Of a stretch of DNA of 64,000 nucleotides, positions 24,067 through 33,517 are shown piece after piece. Source of the stretch: Mesotoga infera (GTDB lineage: Bacteria; Thermotogota; Thermotogae; Petrotogales; Kosmotogaceae). A program made the position numbers and the translations under genes. The notes under the pieces were generated by a model that saw nothing but the letters and a program-made list of their open reading frames with translations, did no database searches and was not told the DNA's origin. Position 1 is the stretch's first letter. Each line of letters begins with the position of its first letter. Location: assembly GCF_900157305.1 (NCBI RefSeq), contig NZ_LS974202.1:2790001-2854000 (forward strand). The letters are read 5' to 3'.

Positions 24067-24879
24067 TTGCCCGGGTTCTGGACTCATATAATCTTTGGAA
24101 AGGACGTTCTCCAGAAGGTTGGACTGGACCCAGACAGCGAGAGAAAGGGAGAGTTCAATTTCGGATGTCTTTTCACAGATGTAGGCAAGTACTGTGAAAA
24201 AAGCTCTCCTGAGTATTCGCTCTGGAAGTTATCTCACACAACCGGGTGCGATGCTTTTGCCGGTGTTCTGTGCAGAGGGCTCGAGGAAGTTTCGAGATTT
24301 TACGTTATGGGGGTTTTCTGTCATTTTTTTCTAGATCTTTCCGTTAACCAGTACATTATGGCGCGGGCCGGCACGGGGTACAGAAGCGGACAGCTCGAGA
24401 TAATGATAGACAGAACCCTGCTCAAAGAAAAGCTGACAGTGGATATACTGAAATTGAGGCCTTTGGCGGAACTCCCCCCCTCGATCGACGAGGAACTCGA
24501 ACGGGTCTTTCAAAGAGCGGCCGAAGAAGTCTATAACATCGATAGCCCTTCGCTCTCCCGGGCCGTTGACTCTATGAAAGATGTTTTTGACGATTATTAC
24601 GGTAGATCCAGGTTGTTTCTCTTTTTGAAAGGCCTTTTTTTGAAGAACGAGAGCGCCGAAATTGCTTTTTTCAGAGATACGCACGACGATCCCGTGAATG
24701 CCAGAATGAGTCCCTGGTTTCACAGCATAGCGGGTTGGGAAAGCAGGCTGACTTTCAAGGATCTTTACGGGAAGGCCGTTTCCGATGCGGTCAGGTTTCT
24801 TCACAGATACCTCGATGGAGAGGAAGACTGGTCGCTTCCGGCGATGTCGTTGATGACCGGTTTGCCTTTGATGGAATAG
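24067..24879 (+). CDS. Zinc-dependent phospholipase C-like protein
   Basis: About 270 residues, related to the zinc-dependent phospholipase C domain seen in many clostridial and Thermotogota proteins. It starts PGFWTHIIFG and contains conserved FGCLFTDVGKY and CHFFLDLSVNQY segments, whose His and Asp residues would bind metal. No signal peptide. The open frame can begin at GTG 24058, but AAGGAG abuts that codon, while TTG 24067 has normal spacing. In-operon position after the rRNA methyltransferase gives no clear clue. Enzymatic activity is inferred only. Confidence 0.7.
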   Translation: MPGFWTHIIFGKDVLQKVGLDPDSERKGEFNFGCLFTDVGKYCEKSSPEYSLWKLSHTTGCDAFAGVLCRGLEEVSRFYVMGVFCHFFLDLSVNQYIMARAGTGYRSGQLEIMIDRTLLKEKLTVDILKLRPLAELPPSIDEELERVFQRAAEEVYNIDSPSLSRAVDSMKDVFDDYYGRSRLFLFLKGLFLKNESAEIAFFRDTHDDPVNARMSPWFHSIAGWESRLTFKDLYGKAVSDAVRFLHRYLDGEEDWSLPAMSLMTGLPLME

Positions 24880-24947
24880 AAAAAAACAAAAATGTTGAAG
24901 GGAGGGAAACCACAGCCCGGCATTAAAGAAGGGCGTGTGGTGAGAGA

Positions 24948-26075
24948 ATGAAGGTACTCGGAATAATATTAGCAGGCGGCAGGGGTGAATACTTGGGACC
25001 GCTGACACAGGTTCGAACGAGTGCTGCACTGCCGGTTTTCGGTAAATATCGCTCTATCGACTTCACTCTCAGCAACATGGTTAATGCAGGTATTTCTAAA
25101 GTTGGAATAATTACTCAGTACAGCCCAAGGAGTCTTATGGATCACATAGGCTCCGGCAAGGAATGGGATCTTGATAGAAAACAGGGTGGTCTCTTTATCC
25201 TGCAACCTTACTATTCTCCATACAACCCGTCCATGGGTTACAAAGGAACGGCCGATGCCATATTCCAGAACATCAACATCCTGAGGAGGGGCAACGAAGA
25301 TTATGTGATGATAGGCTCCGGTGACCATATCTTCAAAACAGATCTCGGCGAGGTCTTCCGTTACCACCTAGAAACCGGTTCCGATATAACGGTCCTGACG
25401 TCAAGCAATATCGATAATTATAATTTTGGAAATGTATCTCTTCTGAAATGCAAGGAAGGCAGAGTTATCGAGTGGATCGAAAGAGAAGGGCCGGTCGAGG
25501 ACCTCGGGGGCTCCAATTGCGTGGCTTTGGGAGTCTATTTCATGAACAAGTTCCTTCTTCGAGAACTCCTCTACTCGACCGTGCCCAACGGGGAAAACGA
25601 GCTGGTGAAGGGAGTTATAATTCCCAACCTCACCTCCCTCAACGTGAGAGAATACAGGTACAACGGCTACTGGCGCGACATAAAGCAGAGCAAAAGCTGT
25701 TATTACCGCACCAATCTCGATATTCTCAACCCAGAAATCAGACGTGAGCTCTTCTACGAGCACGGGAGGGTTTTCACGAAGTTGAAGGATCTCCCGCCAC
25801 CAAAGATAACCGGTACGGCCTTCATAAGCAATTCTGTTATAGCGGATGGATGCGTGGTCGGTGGAAGGCTAGAAGATTCCGTGCTTTTCAGGGATACACG
25901 TGTTCTGGCCGGTGCCACGGTGAAAGGTTCCGTACTTCTGGAGGGCTGTATCGTAGAAGAAGGGGCTTACGTGGAGAACGTCATACTCGACAAATATTGT
26001 ACCGTCAGATCGGGGAAGAGTTTTATAGGCGAGCAATCAGATCCCACAGTGATCGAGAAACATGGCGTTATATAG
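24948..26075 (+). CDS. glgD: GlgD, glucose-1-phosphate adenylyltransferase regulatory subunit
   Basis: A 375-residue nucleotidyltransferase-like protein paired with GlgC. The N-terminal nucleotide loop is altered (GGRGEYLGPL in place of [10 protein letters not shown]) and several catalytic Arg/Lys positions differ, as in GlgD subunits that modulate rather than catalyse. The C-terminal left-handed beta-helix has hexapeptide repeats (ISNSVIADGCVVGG and onward). It stands 16 bp before glgC. Together they make ADP-glucose for glycogen-like storage polysaccharide. Confidence 0.92.
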   Translation: MKVLGIILAGGRGEYLGPLTQVRTSAALPVFGKYRSIDFTLSNMVNAGISKVGIITQYSPRSLMDHIGSGKEWDLDRKQGGLFILQPYYSPYNPSMGYKGTADAIFQNINILRRGNEDYVMIGSGDHIFKTDLGEVFRYHLETGSDITVLTSSNIDNYNFGNVSLLKCKEGRVIEWIEREGPVEDLGGSNCVALGVYFMNKFLLRELLYSTVPNGENELVKGVIIPNLTSLNVREYRYNGYWRDIKQSKSCYYRTNLDILNPEIRRELFYEHGRVFTKLKDLPPPKITGTAFISNSVIADGCVVGGRLEDSVLFRDTRVLAGATVKGSVLLEGCIVEEGAYVENVILDKYCTVRSGKSFIGEQSDPTVIEKHGVI

Positions 26076-26091
26076 GGGTTGAGGTGATAAT

Positions 26092-27360
26092 ATGGCGAAA
26101 AAAGTGGTTGCTTTAATACTGGCCGGTGGCCAGGGTACAAGACTCGGCATTTTAACGGACGAGATCGCCAAACCGGCCGTTCCCTTCGGCGGAAAGTACA
26201 GAATAATCGATTTTGCGCTCAGCAACTGCGTCAACTCGGGTATCTACACCGTTGGAGTGCTCACGCAATATAGACCCCATGTTCTTTCAAAGCATATAGG
26301 TATAGGAAGGCCCTGGGATTTAGACAGAAAAGACGGCGGGGTGGTGATTCTTCCACCATATGTGGCGCAGGATGATTCGAACTGGTACAAGGGAACGGCA
26401 AACGCTGTCTATCAAAACATCGACTATATAGATGCTTATAATCCAGAAATAGTGGTAGTTCTCTCCGGTGATCACATTTACTCGATGGATTACAACGAAA
26501 TGATAGACTACCATCTCTCCAAAGGAGCAGATGGTACCGTTGCATGCATGCGCGTACCTCTTTCGGAGGCTCATCGATTCGGTATGATGGTCACCGATTT
26601 TGAAAACCGAATCGTCGATTTCCAGGAAAAGCCGGAAAAGCCGAGATCGGATCTTGCCTCACTCGGCATCTATGTTTTCAACTGGAGCTTCCTCAAAGAA
26701 AGGTTGATAGAGGACGAGCAGACTCCTGAAAGCAGCAACGATTTTGGCAAAAACATACTCCCAGAGACCGTGGATAGAGATCTGGGAAAACTTTTCGCCT
26801 TCGTTTTTGAAGGCTATTGGAGAGATGTAGGAACCCTCCAGGCTCTCTGGGAATCCAATATCGAACTGACCAGGCCGATTCCGCCTCTTAACCTCCACGA
26901 TCCTACCTGGAGGTTCTATACACAGACCGAGGAATATCTACCGGCCTATGTAGGGAGGAGCTCGAGGGTCAGGAATTCTCTGATCAACGAAGGGGCTGAG
27001 ATATACGGGCGCGTAGATAGTTCGGTGATCTTTCAGGGTGTACAAATAGGCGAGGGTTCGGTTGTTCGCAATTCAGTGATAATGACCAACACCAGAATAG
27101 GCAAAGGCGTGCTTATCGACAAGGCTATAATTGGCGAAAATTCCGTGATAAACGACGACTGTATATTGGGGTATGGAGAGGAAGTTCCGCACGAAACGCA
27201 CCCGGGCATATACGATTCTGGCCTTGTCGTGGTTGGGTACGACGCCATCATTCCTGCCGGAATAAAGATCGGGAAGAACTGTGCGATTGCAAATCATGTG
27301 AGGGAGGGAGATTTTTCGGGCGATGTACCGGGCGGAAAGACGATCGCTGCGAAAGAATGA
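26092..27360 (+). CDS. glgC: Glucose-1-phosphate adenylyltransferase
   Basis: A 422-residue catalytic subunit that forms ADP-glucose from glucose-1-phosphate and ATP. Motifs: [11 protein letters not shown] and the [15 protein letters not shown] segment at the N terminus, [22 protein letters not shown] with the metal Asp, and [10 protein letters not shown]. The C-terminal beta-helix runs from residue 300. RBS GAGGTG precedes ATG 26092. It forms an operon with glgD and the genes upstream. Confidence 0.97.
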   Translation: MAKKVVALILAGGQGTRLGILTDEIAKPAVPFGGKYRIIDFALSNCVNSGIYTVGVLTQYRPHVLSKHIGIGRPWDLDRKDGGVVILPPYVAQDDSNWYKGTANAVYQNIDYIDAYNPEIVVVLSGDHIYSMDYNEMIDYHLSKGADGTVACMRVPLSEAHRFGMMVTDFENRIVDFQEKPEKPRSDLASLGIYVFNWSFLKERLIEDEQTPESSNDFGKNILPETVDRDLGKLFAFVFEGYWRDVGTLQALWESNIELTRPIPPLNLHDPTWRFYTQTEEYLPAYVGRSSRVRNSLINEGAEIYGRVDSSVIFQGVQIGEGSVVRNSVIMTNTRIGKGVLIDKAIIGENSVINDDCILGYGEEVPHETHPGIYDSGLVVVGYDAIIPAGIKIGKNCAIANHVREGDFSGDVPGGKTIAAKE

Positions 27361-27673
27361 TGGCTATCTCTCTTTCGGTCTGCTGATAGCGCTCCTGTTT
27401 GTGGCGGCAGCGATGATGTCCATGATAACACCTTTGAGTATCGCAACCAGCGCTTTCAGAGAGTGTTTATGGGAGTTCAGGCTGGCGATCACGCTGAAAT
27501 CGATCTACCTGTCGGACTTCGAGGAGGCGGAAATGAACGGCTTAAAAATCGAAAAAAGTTCGAGAAGTGTCTTCTCGGATAAAACAGAAATCGAGATTAT
27601 CCATTACCATATTACTGAGGGAAACAATTCCTTTGACTTCGAAAAAGTAGGAAATATTGCCAACATTTCTTAA
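27323..27673 (+). CDS. Small membrane-anchored protein, possibly prepilin-like
   Basis: Not recognised. A 116-residue frame with a basic N terminus (KND) and then [21 protein letters not shown], one hydrophobic helix near residues 15-37, and a soluble tail. A Gly followed by an aromatic residue and a long hydrophobic stretch resembles a type IV prepilin cleavage site, though the Glu at position 5 is absent. It overlaps the end of glgC by 38 bases, lacks a good ribosome site, and stops 14 bp before the 5'-nucleotidase gene. It may be a real gene translated by coupling, or spurious. Confidence 0.45.
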   Translation: MYRAERRSLRKNDGYLSFGLLIALLFVAAAMMSMITPLSIATSAFRECLWEFRLAITLKSIYLSDFEEAEMNGLKIEKSSRSVFSDKTEIEIIHYHITEGNNSFDFEKVGNIANIS

Positions 27674-27686
27674 AAGGAGGTTCGAT

Positions 27687-29144
27687 ATGAAGAAGTTTCT
27701 GTTAATCGCTCTGATAGTAACGCTATCGATTTTTGCACTCGCCCAGAGACTCACCATTCTCCACATCAACGACACCCACGGCCATATATGGCCCGAGGGA
27801 GAGTTCGGCGGGTTCGCCGCCATCGCGACTCTAGTGAATCAGGCTAGGATGTCCAATCCGAACACTATCTTTTTGCATGCTGGAGACATAAACACCGGCG
27901 TGCCTGAATCCGACCTTCAGGATGCCGCACCGGATATAGTCGCCCTCAACCTAATGAAGCTCGATGCCGTGACATTGGGAAACCACGAGTTCGACAACGA
28001 CGCGAACGTTCTGGCCAAGCAGATGAACATTGCAGCCTTCCCGTTCCTGAGTGCCAACATATACAAAGACGGTAAACCGGCCTTCACACAGTACATAATT
28101 AAAGAAGTCGGAGGAATCAAAGTGGCGATAGTCGGCTTTACCGCTCAGGAATCCGAAATACTCGAGTATCTGTATGCAAAGGATTATGAGTGGAAAGAAA
28201 TAGTTGAAGTGGCCAAAGAACTGATACCTCAGCTAGAAGCCCAGGCCGATATAATCGTCGCGTTGACACATATGGGGAGCAATCCGGTTATAGTTGGACC
28301 GAATTCCTGGGAATTGGCAGCGGCCGTCGATGGAATCGACGTGATCGTTGACGGTCACAGCCATACTTTCTACGAGAGACCGGAAGTTATAAACGGTACG
28401 TTGATAGTATCGGCCGGTGAATGGGGAAAGTACCTTGGAAAACTGGATCTGGACGTAGTCAATGGAACTATAACATTCGTCTCCTTCAGACCGATCAAGG
28501 TGGAGAACTCGATCACTCCGGATTTCGCAGTCGCCACTGTACTCGATTACTTCAAGAAAGCCGGCGGAGAGGCCCTTAACGTTGTGGTCGGCGAAACGAC
28601 CATAAAGCTCGAAGGTGACAGAAATGTCGTCAGGGCACGGGACACAAACCTCGGCTACTTGATTTGCGATGCCATGATCTGGAAATCCGGCGCCGACATC
28701 GCGATAAGTAATTCAGGGGGTATTAGAGCCTCGATAGCGGCCGGTCCGATAACTTACCGTGATATTCTCACCGTTCTTCCGTTCGGCAATTCTCTGTACG
28801 TTATCGAAATAAGTGGCGCCGATTTCATGAAAGTCCTGGAATTCACCGCCACGATAGCAGCCGGACAGGGAGCGATGCCACAGGTCAGTGGTGTCAGTTA
28901 TACGATTGAAAACGGTACCGTCAAAGATGTTTTAGTTAACGGGGAACCGATTGTGATGGATAAGATCTACAAGGTTGCCACAAACAACTACCTGGCTTCC
29001 GGCGGAGATGGCTATACAACTCTTGCCAACCACCCTGGTTACGATACGGGATTTGTTCTCGCTGATGTAGTAGTCGAGTATGTGAGCAAGATAAGCCCGA
29101 TCACATCTTACCAGGAGAGTGGAAGAATCAATCGCGTGAAGTAG
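27687..29144 (+). CDS. Secreted 5'-nucleotidase/UshA-family metallophosphatase
   Basis: A 485-residue protein with an N-terminal signal peptide (KKFLLIALIVTLSIFALA), so extracytoplasmic. The calcineurin-like metal site is visible as NDTHGH, GNHEFDND, and GHSHTF. The C-terminal nucleotide-binding domain contains NSGGIRASI and the ATNNYLASGGDGY substrate segment. Such enzymes split nucleotides, UDP-sugars or cyclic nucleotides for nutrient recovery. AAGGAGG lies before ATG 27687. A terminator follows, so it is the last gene of the ndk-glg operon. Confidence 0.92.
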   Translation: MKKFLLIALIVTLSIFALAQRLTILHINDTHGHIWPEGEFGGFAAIATLVNQARMSNPNTIFLHAGDINTGVPESDLQDAAPDIVALNLMKLDAVTLGNHEFDNDANVLAKQMNIAAFPFLSANIYKDGKPAFTQYIIKEVGGIKVAIVGFTAQESEILEYLYAKDYEWKEIVEVAKELIPQLEAQADIIVALTHMGSNPVIVGPNSWELAAAVDGIDVIVDGHSHTFYERPEVINGTLIVSAGEWGKYLGKLDLDVVNGTITFVSFRPIKVENSITPDFAVATVLDYFKKAGGEALNVVVGETTIKLEGDRNVVRARDTNLGYLICDAMIWKSGADIAISNSGGIRASIAAGPITYRDILTVLPFGNSLYVIEISGADFMKVLEFTATIAAGQGAMPQVSGVSYTIENGTVKDVLVNGEPIVMDKIYKVATNNYLASGGDGYTTLANHPGYDTGFVLADVVVEYVSKISPITSYQESGRINRVK

Positions 29145-29174
29145 TCGTTTCCCAGCGACTGAACATTGTACTAT

Positions 29175-29206
29175 AATAGGAGCGGAGCGATCCGCTCCTA
29201 TTGTTT
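29175..29206 (+). terminator. Intrinsic terminator after the 5'-nucleotidase gene
   Basis: AATAGGAGCGGA and TCCGCTCCTATT (29175-29186, 29191-29202) form a perfect 12-bp stem around a GCGA loop, followed by GTTTG. It separates the nucleotidase from the rnf operon. A weaker CAGCT/AGCTG repeat with T-rich sequence (29231-29267) follows but is not a convincing second terminator. Confidence 0.82.
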
Positions 29207-29323
29207 GTAAGAATGTTTGCGGGTAATCGTGACTGCAGCTTCAGTGAGCTGTAAGGTTGTTTTTTTGCGGGATATTATCGAAAATGAAGTCAGTCATTGT
29301 CAAAACCGTTGAGAGGTGATACG

Positions 29324-30643
29324 ATGAAGTTGCCAACCTTCAGAGGGGGCGTGCATCCGCCAGAGAGGAAGGAGCTGGCTAAAGATATTGCGTTGAGAAT
29401 CCTTCCGCTTCCAGAAAAAGTCTACGTGTTTCTTGCAAATCATGCAGGTGTTCCGGCAAAGCCTGTCGTTGGTCCGGGTGAGAGAGTCAAGACCGGTCAG
29501 CTGATAGCCCAGTCGAACGGTTTCATCTCCGCCAATCTTCATTCTCCACTCACGGGCGAGGTAAAGGAAATCGGAAAATACTACCATCCCACCCTGTCTA
29601 AACCCGATGATGCAATAGTTATCGAGAGGACCTCGGAAGATGAATGGGAACTCCTCGGACCGGAAACTTCTTATGAGAAGCTCTCTCCCGGAGAGATAGC
29701 AGAGAGAATAAAGCAGGCAGGAATCGTCGGTCTCGGTGGAGCCATGTTTCCGACCAGCGTAAAGCTTTCCCCTCCAAAAGACAAAAAGATCGACCTTCTT
29801 ATCATCAATGGCGCCGAGTGCGAACCTTACCTCACCATAGACTACCGGTACATGCTGGAACGCGCCGACGGTATTGTAAGGGGAACACTGGCCATAATGA
29901 AAGCTCTGAGTGTTCGAAGAGCCCTTATAGGGATAGAAGATAACAAACCGCAGGCTATAGCGAAGATGAGCGAAGCCGTAAAAGGAACGGGAATCGAAGT
30001 CAGAAAACTTATAACCAAATATCCACAAGGAGCGGAAAAGCAATTGATATTCGCACTTGAGAAGAGGGTGGTCCCCTCGGGCGGCCTTCCGCTGGACGTA
30101 GGAGCAGTCGTCGATAACGTGGGAACGGCTTACGCGGTTTACGAAGCGGTCGAAAAGGGCAGACCCCTTGTCGAGAGAGGAATCACCGTCACGGGTGAAG
30201 GCGTAAAATCCCCCTCGAACTTTGTAGCCAGAATCGGGACTATGGCGCAGGAATTGATAGCCTTCGCCGGGGGAGCCGACGAAGAGACTTCAAAAATGAT
30301 CTTCGGCGGTCCGATGATGGGAATTACCGTTCCAAAGATCGATACACCCGTCGTCAAGGGCACCTCGGGAATAACTTTGATGAAGGATTCGCTGCCTGAA
30401 GAAGAGTTCCCCTGCATAAGGTGCGGCAACTGCACGTTAGTCTGCCCCATGGGGCTCCAACCGTTTCTTCTAAACCTTTATGGATCTGCAAGACAGTACG
30501 ATAAAGCCGTCGATAACGGTTTGATGGACTGTATAGAATGTGGAAGCTGTTCTTATATCTGTCCGGCGAGAATCGAGCTTGTGAAGAATTTCAAGTTGCA
30601 CAAAAAGATATACCGCAGTCTGAAGGGAGGGGCAAAAAAGTGA
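29324..30643 (+). CDS. rnfC: Rnf complex subunit C
   Basis: RnfC is the NADH-binding, membrane-associated subunit of the Rnf ferredoxin:NAD oxidoreductase. 439 residues. N-terminal GGVHPPERK barrel domain, GIVGLGGAMFPTSVK segment with the FMN/NADH-binding fold, and a C-terminal pair of 4Fe-4S motifs CIRCGNCTLVCP and CIECGSCSYICP. ATG 29324 has GAGAGGTG upstream, and an in-frame ATG at 29297 is rejected. It is the first gene of rnfCDGEAB. Promoter not clearly resolved. Confidence 0.96.
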   Translation: MKLPTFRGGVHPPERKELAKDIALRILPLPEKVYVFLANHAGVPAKPVVGPGERVKTGQLIAQSNGFISANLHSPLTGEVKEIGKYYHPTLSKPDDAIVIERTSEDEWELLGPETSYEKLSPGEIAERIKQAGIVGLGGAMFPTSVKLSPPKDKKIDLLIINGAECEPYLTIDYRYMLERADGIVRGTLAIMKALSVRRALIGIEDNKPQAIAKMSEAVKGTGIEVRKLITKYPQGAEKQLIFALEKRVVPSGGLPLDVGAVVDNVGTAYAVYEAVEKGRPLVERGITVTGEGVKSPSNFVARIGTMAQELIAFAGGADEETSKMIFGGPMMGITVPKIDTPVVKGTSGITLMKDSLPEEEFPCIRCGNCTLVCPMGLQPFLLNLYGSARQYDKAVDNGLMDCIECGSCSYICPARIELVKNFKLHKKIYRSLKGGAKK

Positions 30644-31587
30644 AGTTGACGATGACGGCCGCACCTCACCTGAGGTCTGGCAACAGTGTAAGAAGCATAA
30701 TGCTCGATGTCCTGATAGCGCTCACTCCCGCCGCAGTCTGGGCAGTCGTTACTTTCGGAATCAGGGCCCTGGTGTTGATACTGGTCTGTACAGCGGGAGC
30801 CGAAGCACTCGATTTCTTCATTGTACGCTTTTTGAGGAACAAAAAGAGTTATAGACCTGACCTGAGTGGTTCTGTCACCGGTCTCCTTCTGGCCCTGAAC
30901 CTCTCTCTGGCTGTGAAATGGTGGCAGGCCCTAATCGGAGTTTTCGTATCCATAGCGATCGCCAAGGCGGTCTTCGGAGGACTTGGCAAGAACTTCTTCA
31001 ACCCGGCTCTCATAGGCAGAGTCTTTCTTTTGATATCCTTCCCCGTTCAGATGACAACCTGGTTCAGCCCCTTCGATCTCCAGACTAGCGCCACGCCCAT
31101 GGCGATACTAAAAGAAGGTTCGTCGAGGATCTTTTCTCTCCAGGAGATGTTCCTAGGGACCATTCCCGGCTCTCTTGGCGAGGTCAGCGCTCTCCTGCTT
31201 CTACTGGGATTCGGCTGGCTATTGCTTCGCAGAAGAGTCTTACCGGTGATACCGGTCGCGTATATAGGGACGGTAGCCATTATGGCCGCGATCTTCAACG
31301 GAGTCAATCCGGCTTTCGGATCGCCCCTGTATCACATACTCGGAGGCGGACTTATGCTTGGAGCACTCTTCATGGCAACCGACATGGTGACAAGCCCTAT
31401 GTCTATCAGGGGACACTTGATATTCGGAGTGGGATGTGGAGTCATCACTATGGTGATCAGACTCTTCGGCGGATATCCAGAGGGGGTCTCCTTCGCGATT
31501 CTGGTCATGAACGCCTTTGTACCCTTGATAGATATGGTTTCCAAGCCGAAAATCTTCGGGAAGGTAAAGGTGAAGTCCAATGCGTGA
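30640..31587 (+). CDS. rnfD: Rnf complex subunit D
   Basis: A 315-residue polytopic membrane flavoprotein subunit of Rnf. N-terminal APHLRSGNSVRSIMLDVLIALTP is typical of RnfD, with about nine membrane helices and the DLSGSVTGLLLALNL and GALFMATDMVTSPMS segments. The start is GTG 30640, with GGGAGGGG eight bases upstream and overlapping the rnfC stop. The longer frame upstream overlaps rnfC and is not used. Confidence 0.95.
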   Translation: MKLTMTAAPHLRSGNSVRSIMLDVLIALTPAAVWAVVTFGIRALVLILVCTAGAEALDFFIVRFLRNKKSYRPDLSGSVTGLLLALNLSLAVKWWQALIGVFVSIAIAKAVFGGLGKNFFNPALIGRVFLLISFPVQMTTWFSPFDLQTSATPMAILKEGSSRIFSLQEMFLGTIPGSLGEVSALLLLLGFGWLLLRRRVLPVIPVAYIGTVAIMAAIFNGVNPAFGSPLYHILGGGLMLGALFMATDMVTSPMSIRGHLIFGVGCGVITMVIRLFGGYPEGVSFAILVMNAFVPLIDMVSKPKIFGKVKVKSNA

Positions 31588-32302
31588 CTATTTCAAAACG
31601 GGAATAACACTGATGATAATTACCGTTATAGCTGCTTTCGCCCTTTCCGCGGTCTATTCGATCGTCAAGGAACCCATCGCGAACGCCGAACTTGGAGCGA
31701 GGCTGCAGGCGATAAGAGATGTGCTAAAGGATCCATCTACCGGCAAATCTATGGTTAGCGATGGGAAAATCCCCTCAACCGCCAGCGATCTGGCCAATTT
31801 CGAGTGGTCCCCTTCGGGGTTTCAGGTTGAAGACGGGATAATCTTTAAAGGTGAAGATGGCAGGGGAAAGGTCGATAGTCCCGTTTACAGGTTCACATCC
31901 GACGATGGAATGGAAATCTATATAGCCATCGCAAGTGCTGTGGGGTACGGCGGAGATGTCAAAACGATGGCGTCATTCATTTCTACCGACACTGGATTGA
32001 AGTTGAACGGAATAAAGGTTCTCGAATATTCGCAGGAGACGCCGGGTCTGGGGGCAAACATAGCCAGTTCCGATATTCAAAAGAGATTCTACCCGGTGGA
32101 AACTTCCGGTCTGGAGAGAGAGCTTAAAGTCAATAAAGATGCGGGTGTGACCCCGACCGGCGAGGAGATCGATCTGAAAAGAGAAACCGAAGGAATAGTT
32201 ACGGTTACGGACGTGATGACCGGTGCGACGATAACTCCGAGGGCCGTAACCGTATCGATAAACACGATGTATCAGTTCCTGAAGAAGGCAGGTGTTAAAT
32301 AA
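31580..32302 (+). CDS. rnfG: Rnf complex subunit G
   Basis: A 240-residue subunit with one N-terminal membrane helix and a periplasmic flavin domain. The MTGATITPRAV motif near the C terminus (Thr217 in TGAT) is the expected covalent FMN attachment site made by the ApbE flavin transferase. It overlaps rnfD by eight bases and shares a stop/start with rnfE. Electron transfer through this domain is family knowledge. Confidence 0.94.
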   Translation: MRDYFKTGITLMIITVIAAFALSAVYSIVKEPIANAELGARLQAIRDVLKDPSTGKSMVSDGKIPSTASDLANFEWSPSGFQVEDGIIFKGEDGRGKVDSPVYRFTSDDGMEIYIAIASAVGYGGDVKTMASFISTDTGLKLNGIKVLEYSQETPGLGANIASSDIQKRFYPVETSGLERELKVNKDAGVTPTGEEIDLKRETEGIVTVTDVMTGATITPRAVTVSINTMYQFLKKAGVK

Positions 32303-32913
32303 TGGCCGGATCGAGATTGAAGGTATTTACAAACGGTCTGCTCAAACAGAATCCAACTTTCATGCAGGTTCTGGGGATGTGTCCTACATTGGCAACCACG
32401 ACCAGCGCCGAAAACGGCCTGGGAATGGGGTTGGCGACCACGGCCGTACTGGCCCTGTCCAATATAACAATTTCGCTGGTGCGAAAATTAATTCCCGACA
32501 AGATCAGAATACCCGCGTATATCGTCATAATAGCGTCGTTCGTCACTATTATCGACATGCTAATGCATGGTTTTATATATAATCTATGGAAGACGCTGGG
32601 GCTTTTCATTCCACTTATTGTGGTTAACTGTATAATTCTCGGTCGTGCGGAGGCCTTTGCATCCAAGAACAACGTCTTCGATTCTTTTCTCGATGGCCTG
32701 GGCATGGGGTTGGGTTTCACCGGTGCGTTGGTCTTACTTGGATCGGTGAGAGAATTCCTCGGAAATGGCTCTATCTTCGGTGCACACCTGTCGGACGTCA
32801 AGATGTTCGCCATGATTCTCCCCCCCGGTGCCTTCATAGCATTGGGAATGCTTGCCGCCTTCTTCAATTATCTTGGGATAAGGCGTGAAAAAGCGAAGAA
32901 AGAGACTAAGTGA
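32302..32913 (+). CDS. rnfE: Rnf complex subunit E
   Basis: A 203-residue membrane subunit with about six helices. The family motif around GMCPTLATTTSAENGLGMGLA near residue 20 and the Cys in IVVNCIILGRAEAFA are present, matching the Cys residues that bind a membrane Fe-S centre between RnfA and RnfE. ATG immediately follows the rnfG stop. Pairs with rnfA, 12 bp downstream. Confidence 0.95.
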   Translation: MAGSRLKVFTNGLLKQNPTFMQVLGMCPTLATTTSAENGLGMGLATTAVLALSNITISLVRKLIPDKIRIPAYIVIIASFVTIIDMLMHGFIYNLWKTLGLFIPLIVVNCIILGRAEAFASKNNVFDSFLDGLGMGLGFTGALVLLGSVREFLGNGSIFGAHLSDVKMFAMILPPGAFIALGMLAAFFNYLGIRREKAKKETK

Positions 32914-32925
32914 GGAGGCTGAAGT

Positions 32926-33507
32926 ATGGCGACCAGACTGTTGTTCATATTCTTATCCGCGATACTTATTAACAATTTCGTTCTCTCGAGATTTCTGGGA
33001 ATCTGTCCCTTTCTCGGCGTTTCCAAGAAGGTCGATACTGCTGTTGGAATGAGTATAGCCGTTATATTCGTGATGATTCTGGCATCTATAATCACGTGGT
33101 TGTTGAACATCCTGCTGGTATCTCTTGGACTTTCCTTTTTGACGACCATCGTTTTCATACTTATAATAGCTACGCTTGTGCAGTTCGTGGAGATAGTGCT
33201 GAAAAAGACGAGTCCAGCATTGTACGAGGCTCTGGGTATATTTCTTCCACTAATCACGACCAACTGTGCAATTCTTGGACTGGCACTACTTAATGTTCAG
33301 CAGAATTATACTCTCATCGAAACAATAGTGAACTCTGCCGGAGCTGGACTGGGATTTGCACTCGCCCTGATCCTTTTTTCTACAATAAGAGAAAGGATGG
33401 AGCTTTCAGATATTCCAGCTCCTTTCAAAGGAACGGCGAGTGCCCTGATAACGGCGGGACTTTTATCGATGGCCTTCATGGGTTTCCAGGGTCTCGTAAA
33501 GCTGTGA
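32926..33507 (+). CDS. rnfA: Rnf complex subunit A
   Basis: A 193-residue membrane subunit homologous to RnfE in inverted topology. The N-terminal ILINNFVLSRFLGICPFLGVSKK and the LITTNCAILGLALL segments hold the Cys residues for the shared intramembrane Fe-S centre. GAGGAGG precedes ATG 32926. It forms the cation-translocating core with RnfE and RnfD. Confidence 0.96.
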   Translation: MATRLLFIFLSAILINNFVLSRFLGICPFLGVSKKVDTAVGMSIAVIFVMILASIITWLLNILLVSLGLSFLTTIVFILIIATLVQFVEIVLKKTSPALYEALGIFLPLITTNCAILGLALLNVQQNYTLIETIVNSAGAGLGFALALILFSTIRERMELSDIPAPFKGTASALITAGLLSMAFMGFQGLVKL

Positions 33508-33517
33508 GGTGTGAGCT

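Noticed and set aside
29231-29267. Second terminator before rnfC
   Set aside because: The stem CAGCT/AGCTG is too short and is separated from the T run by other bases.
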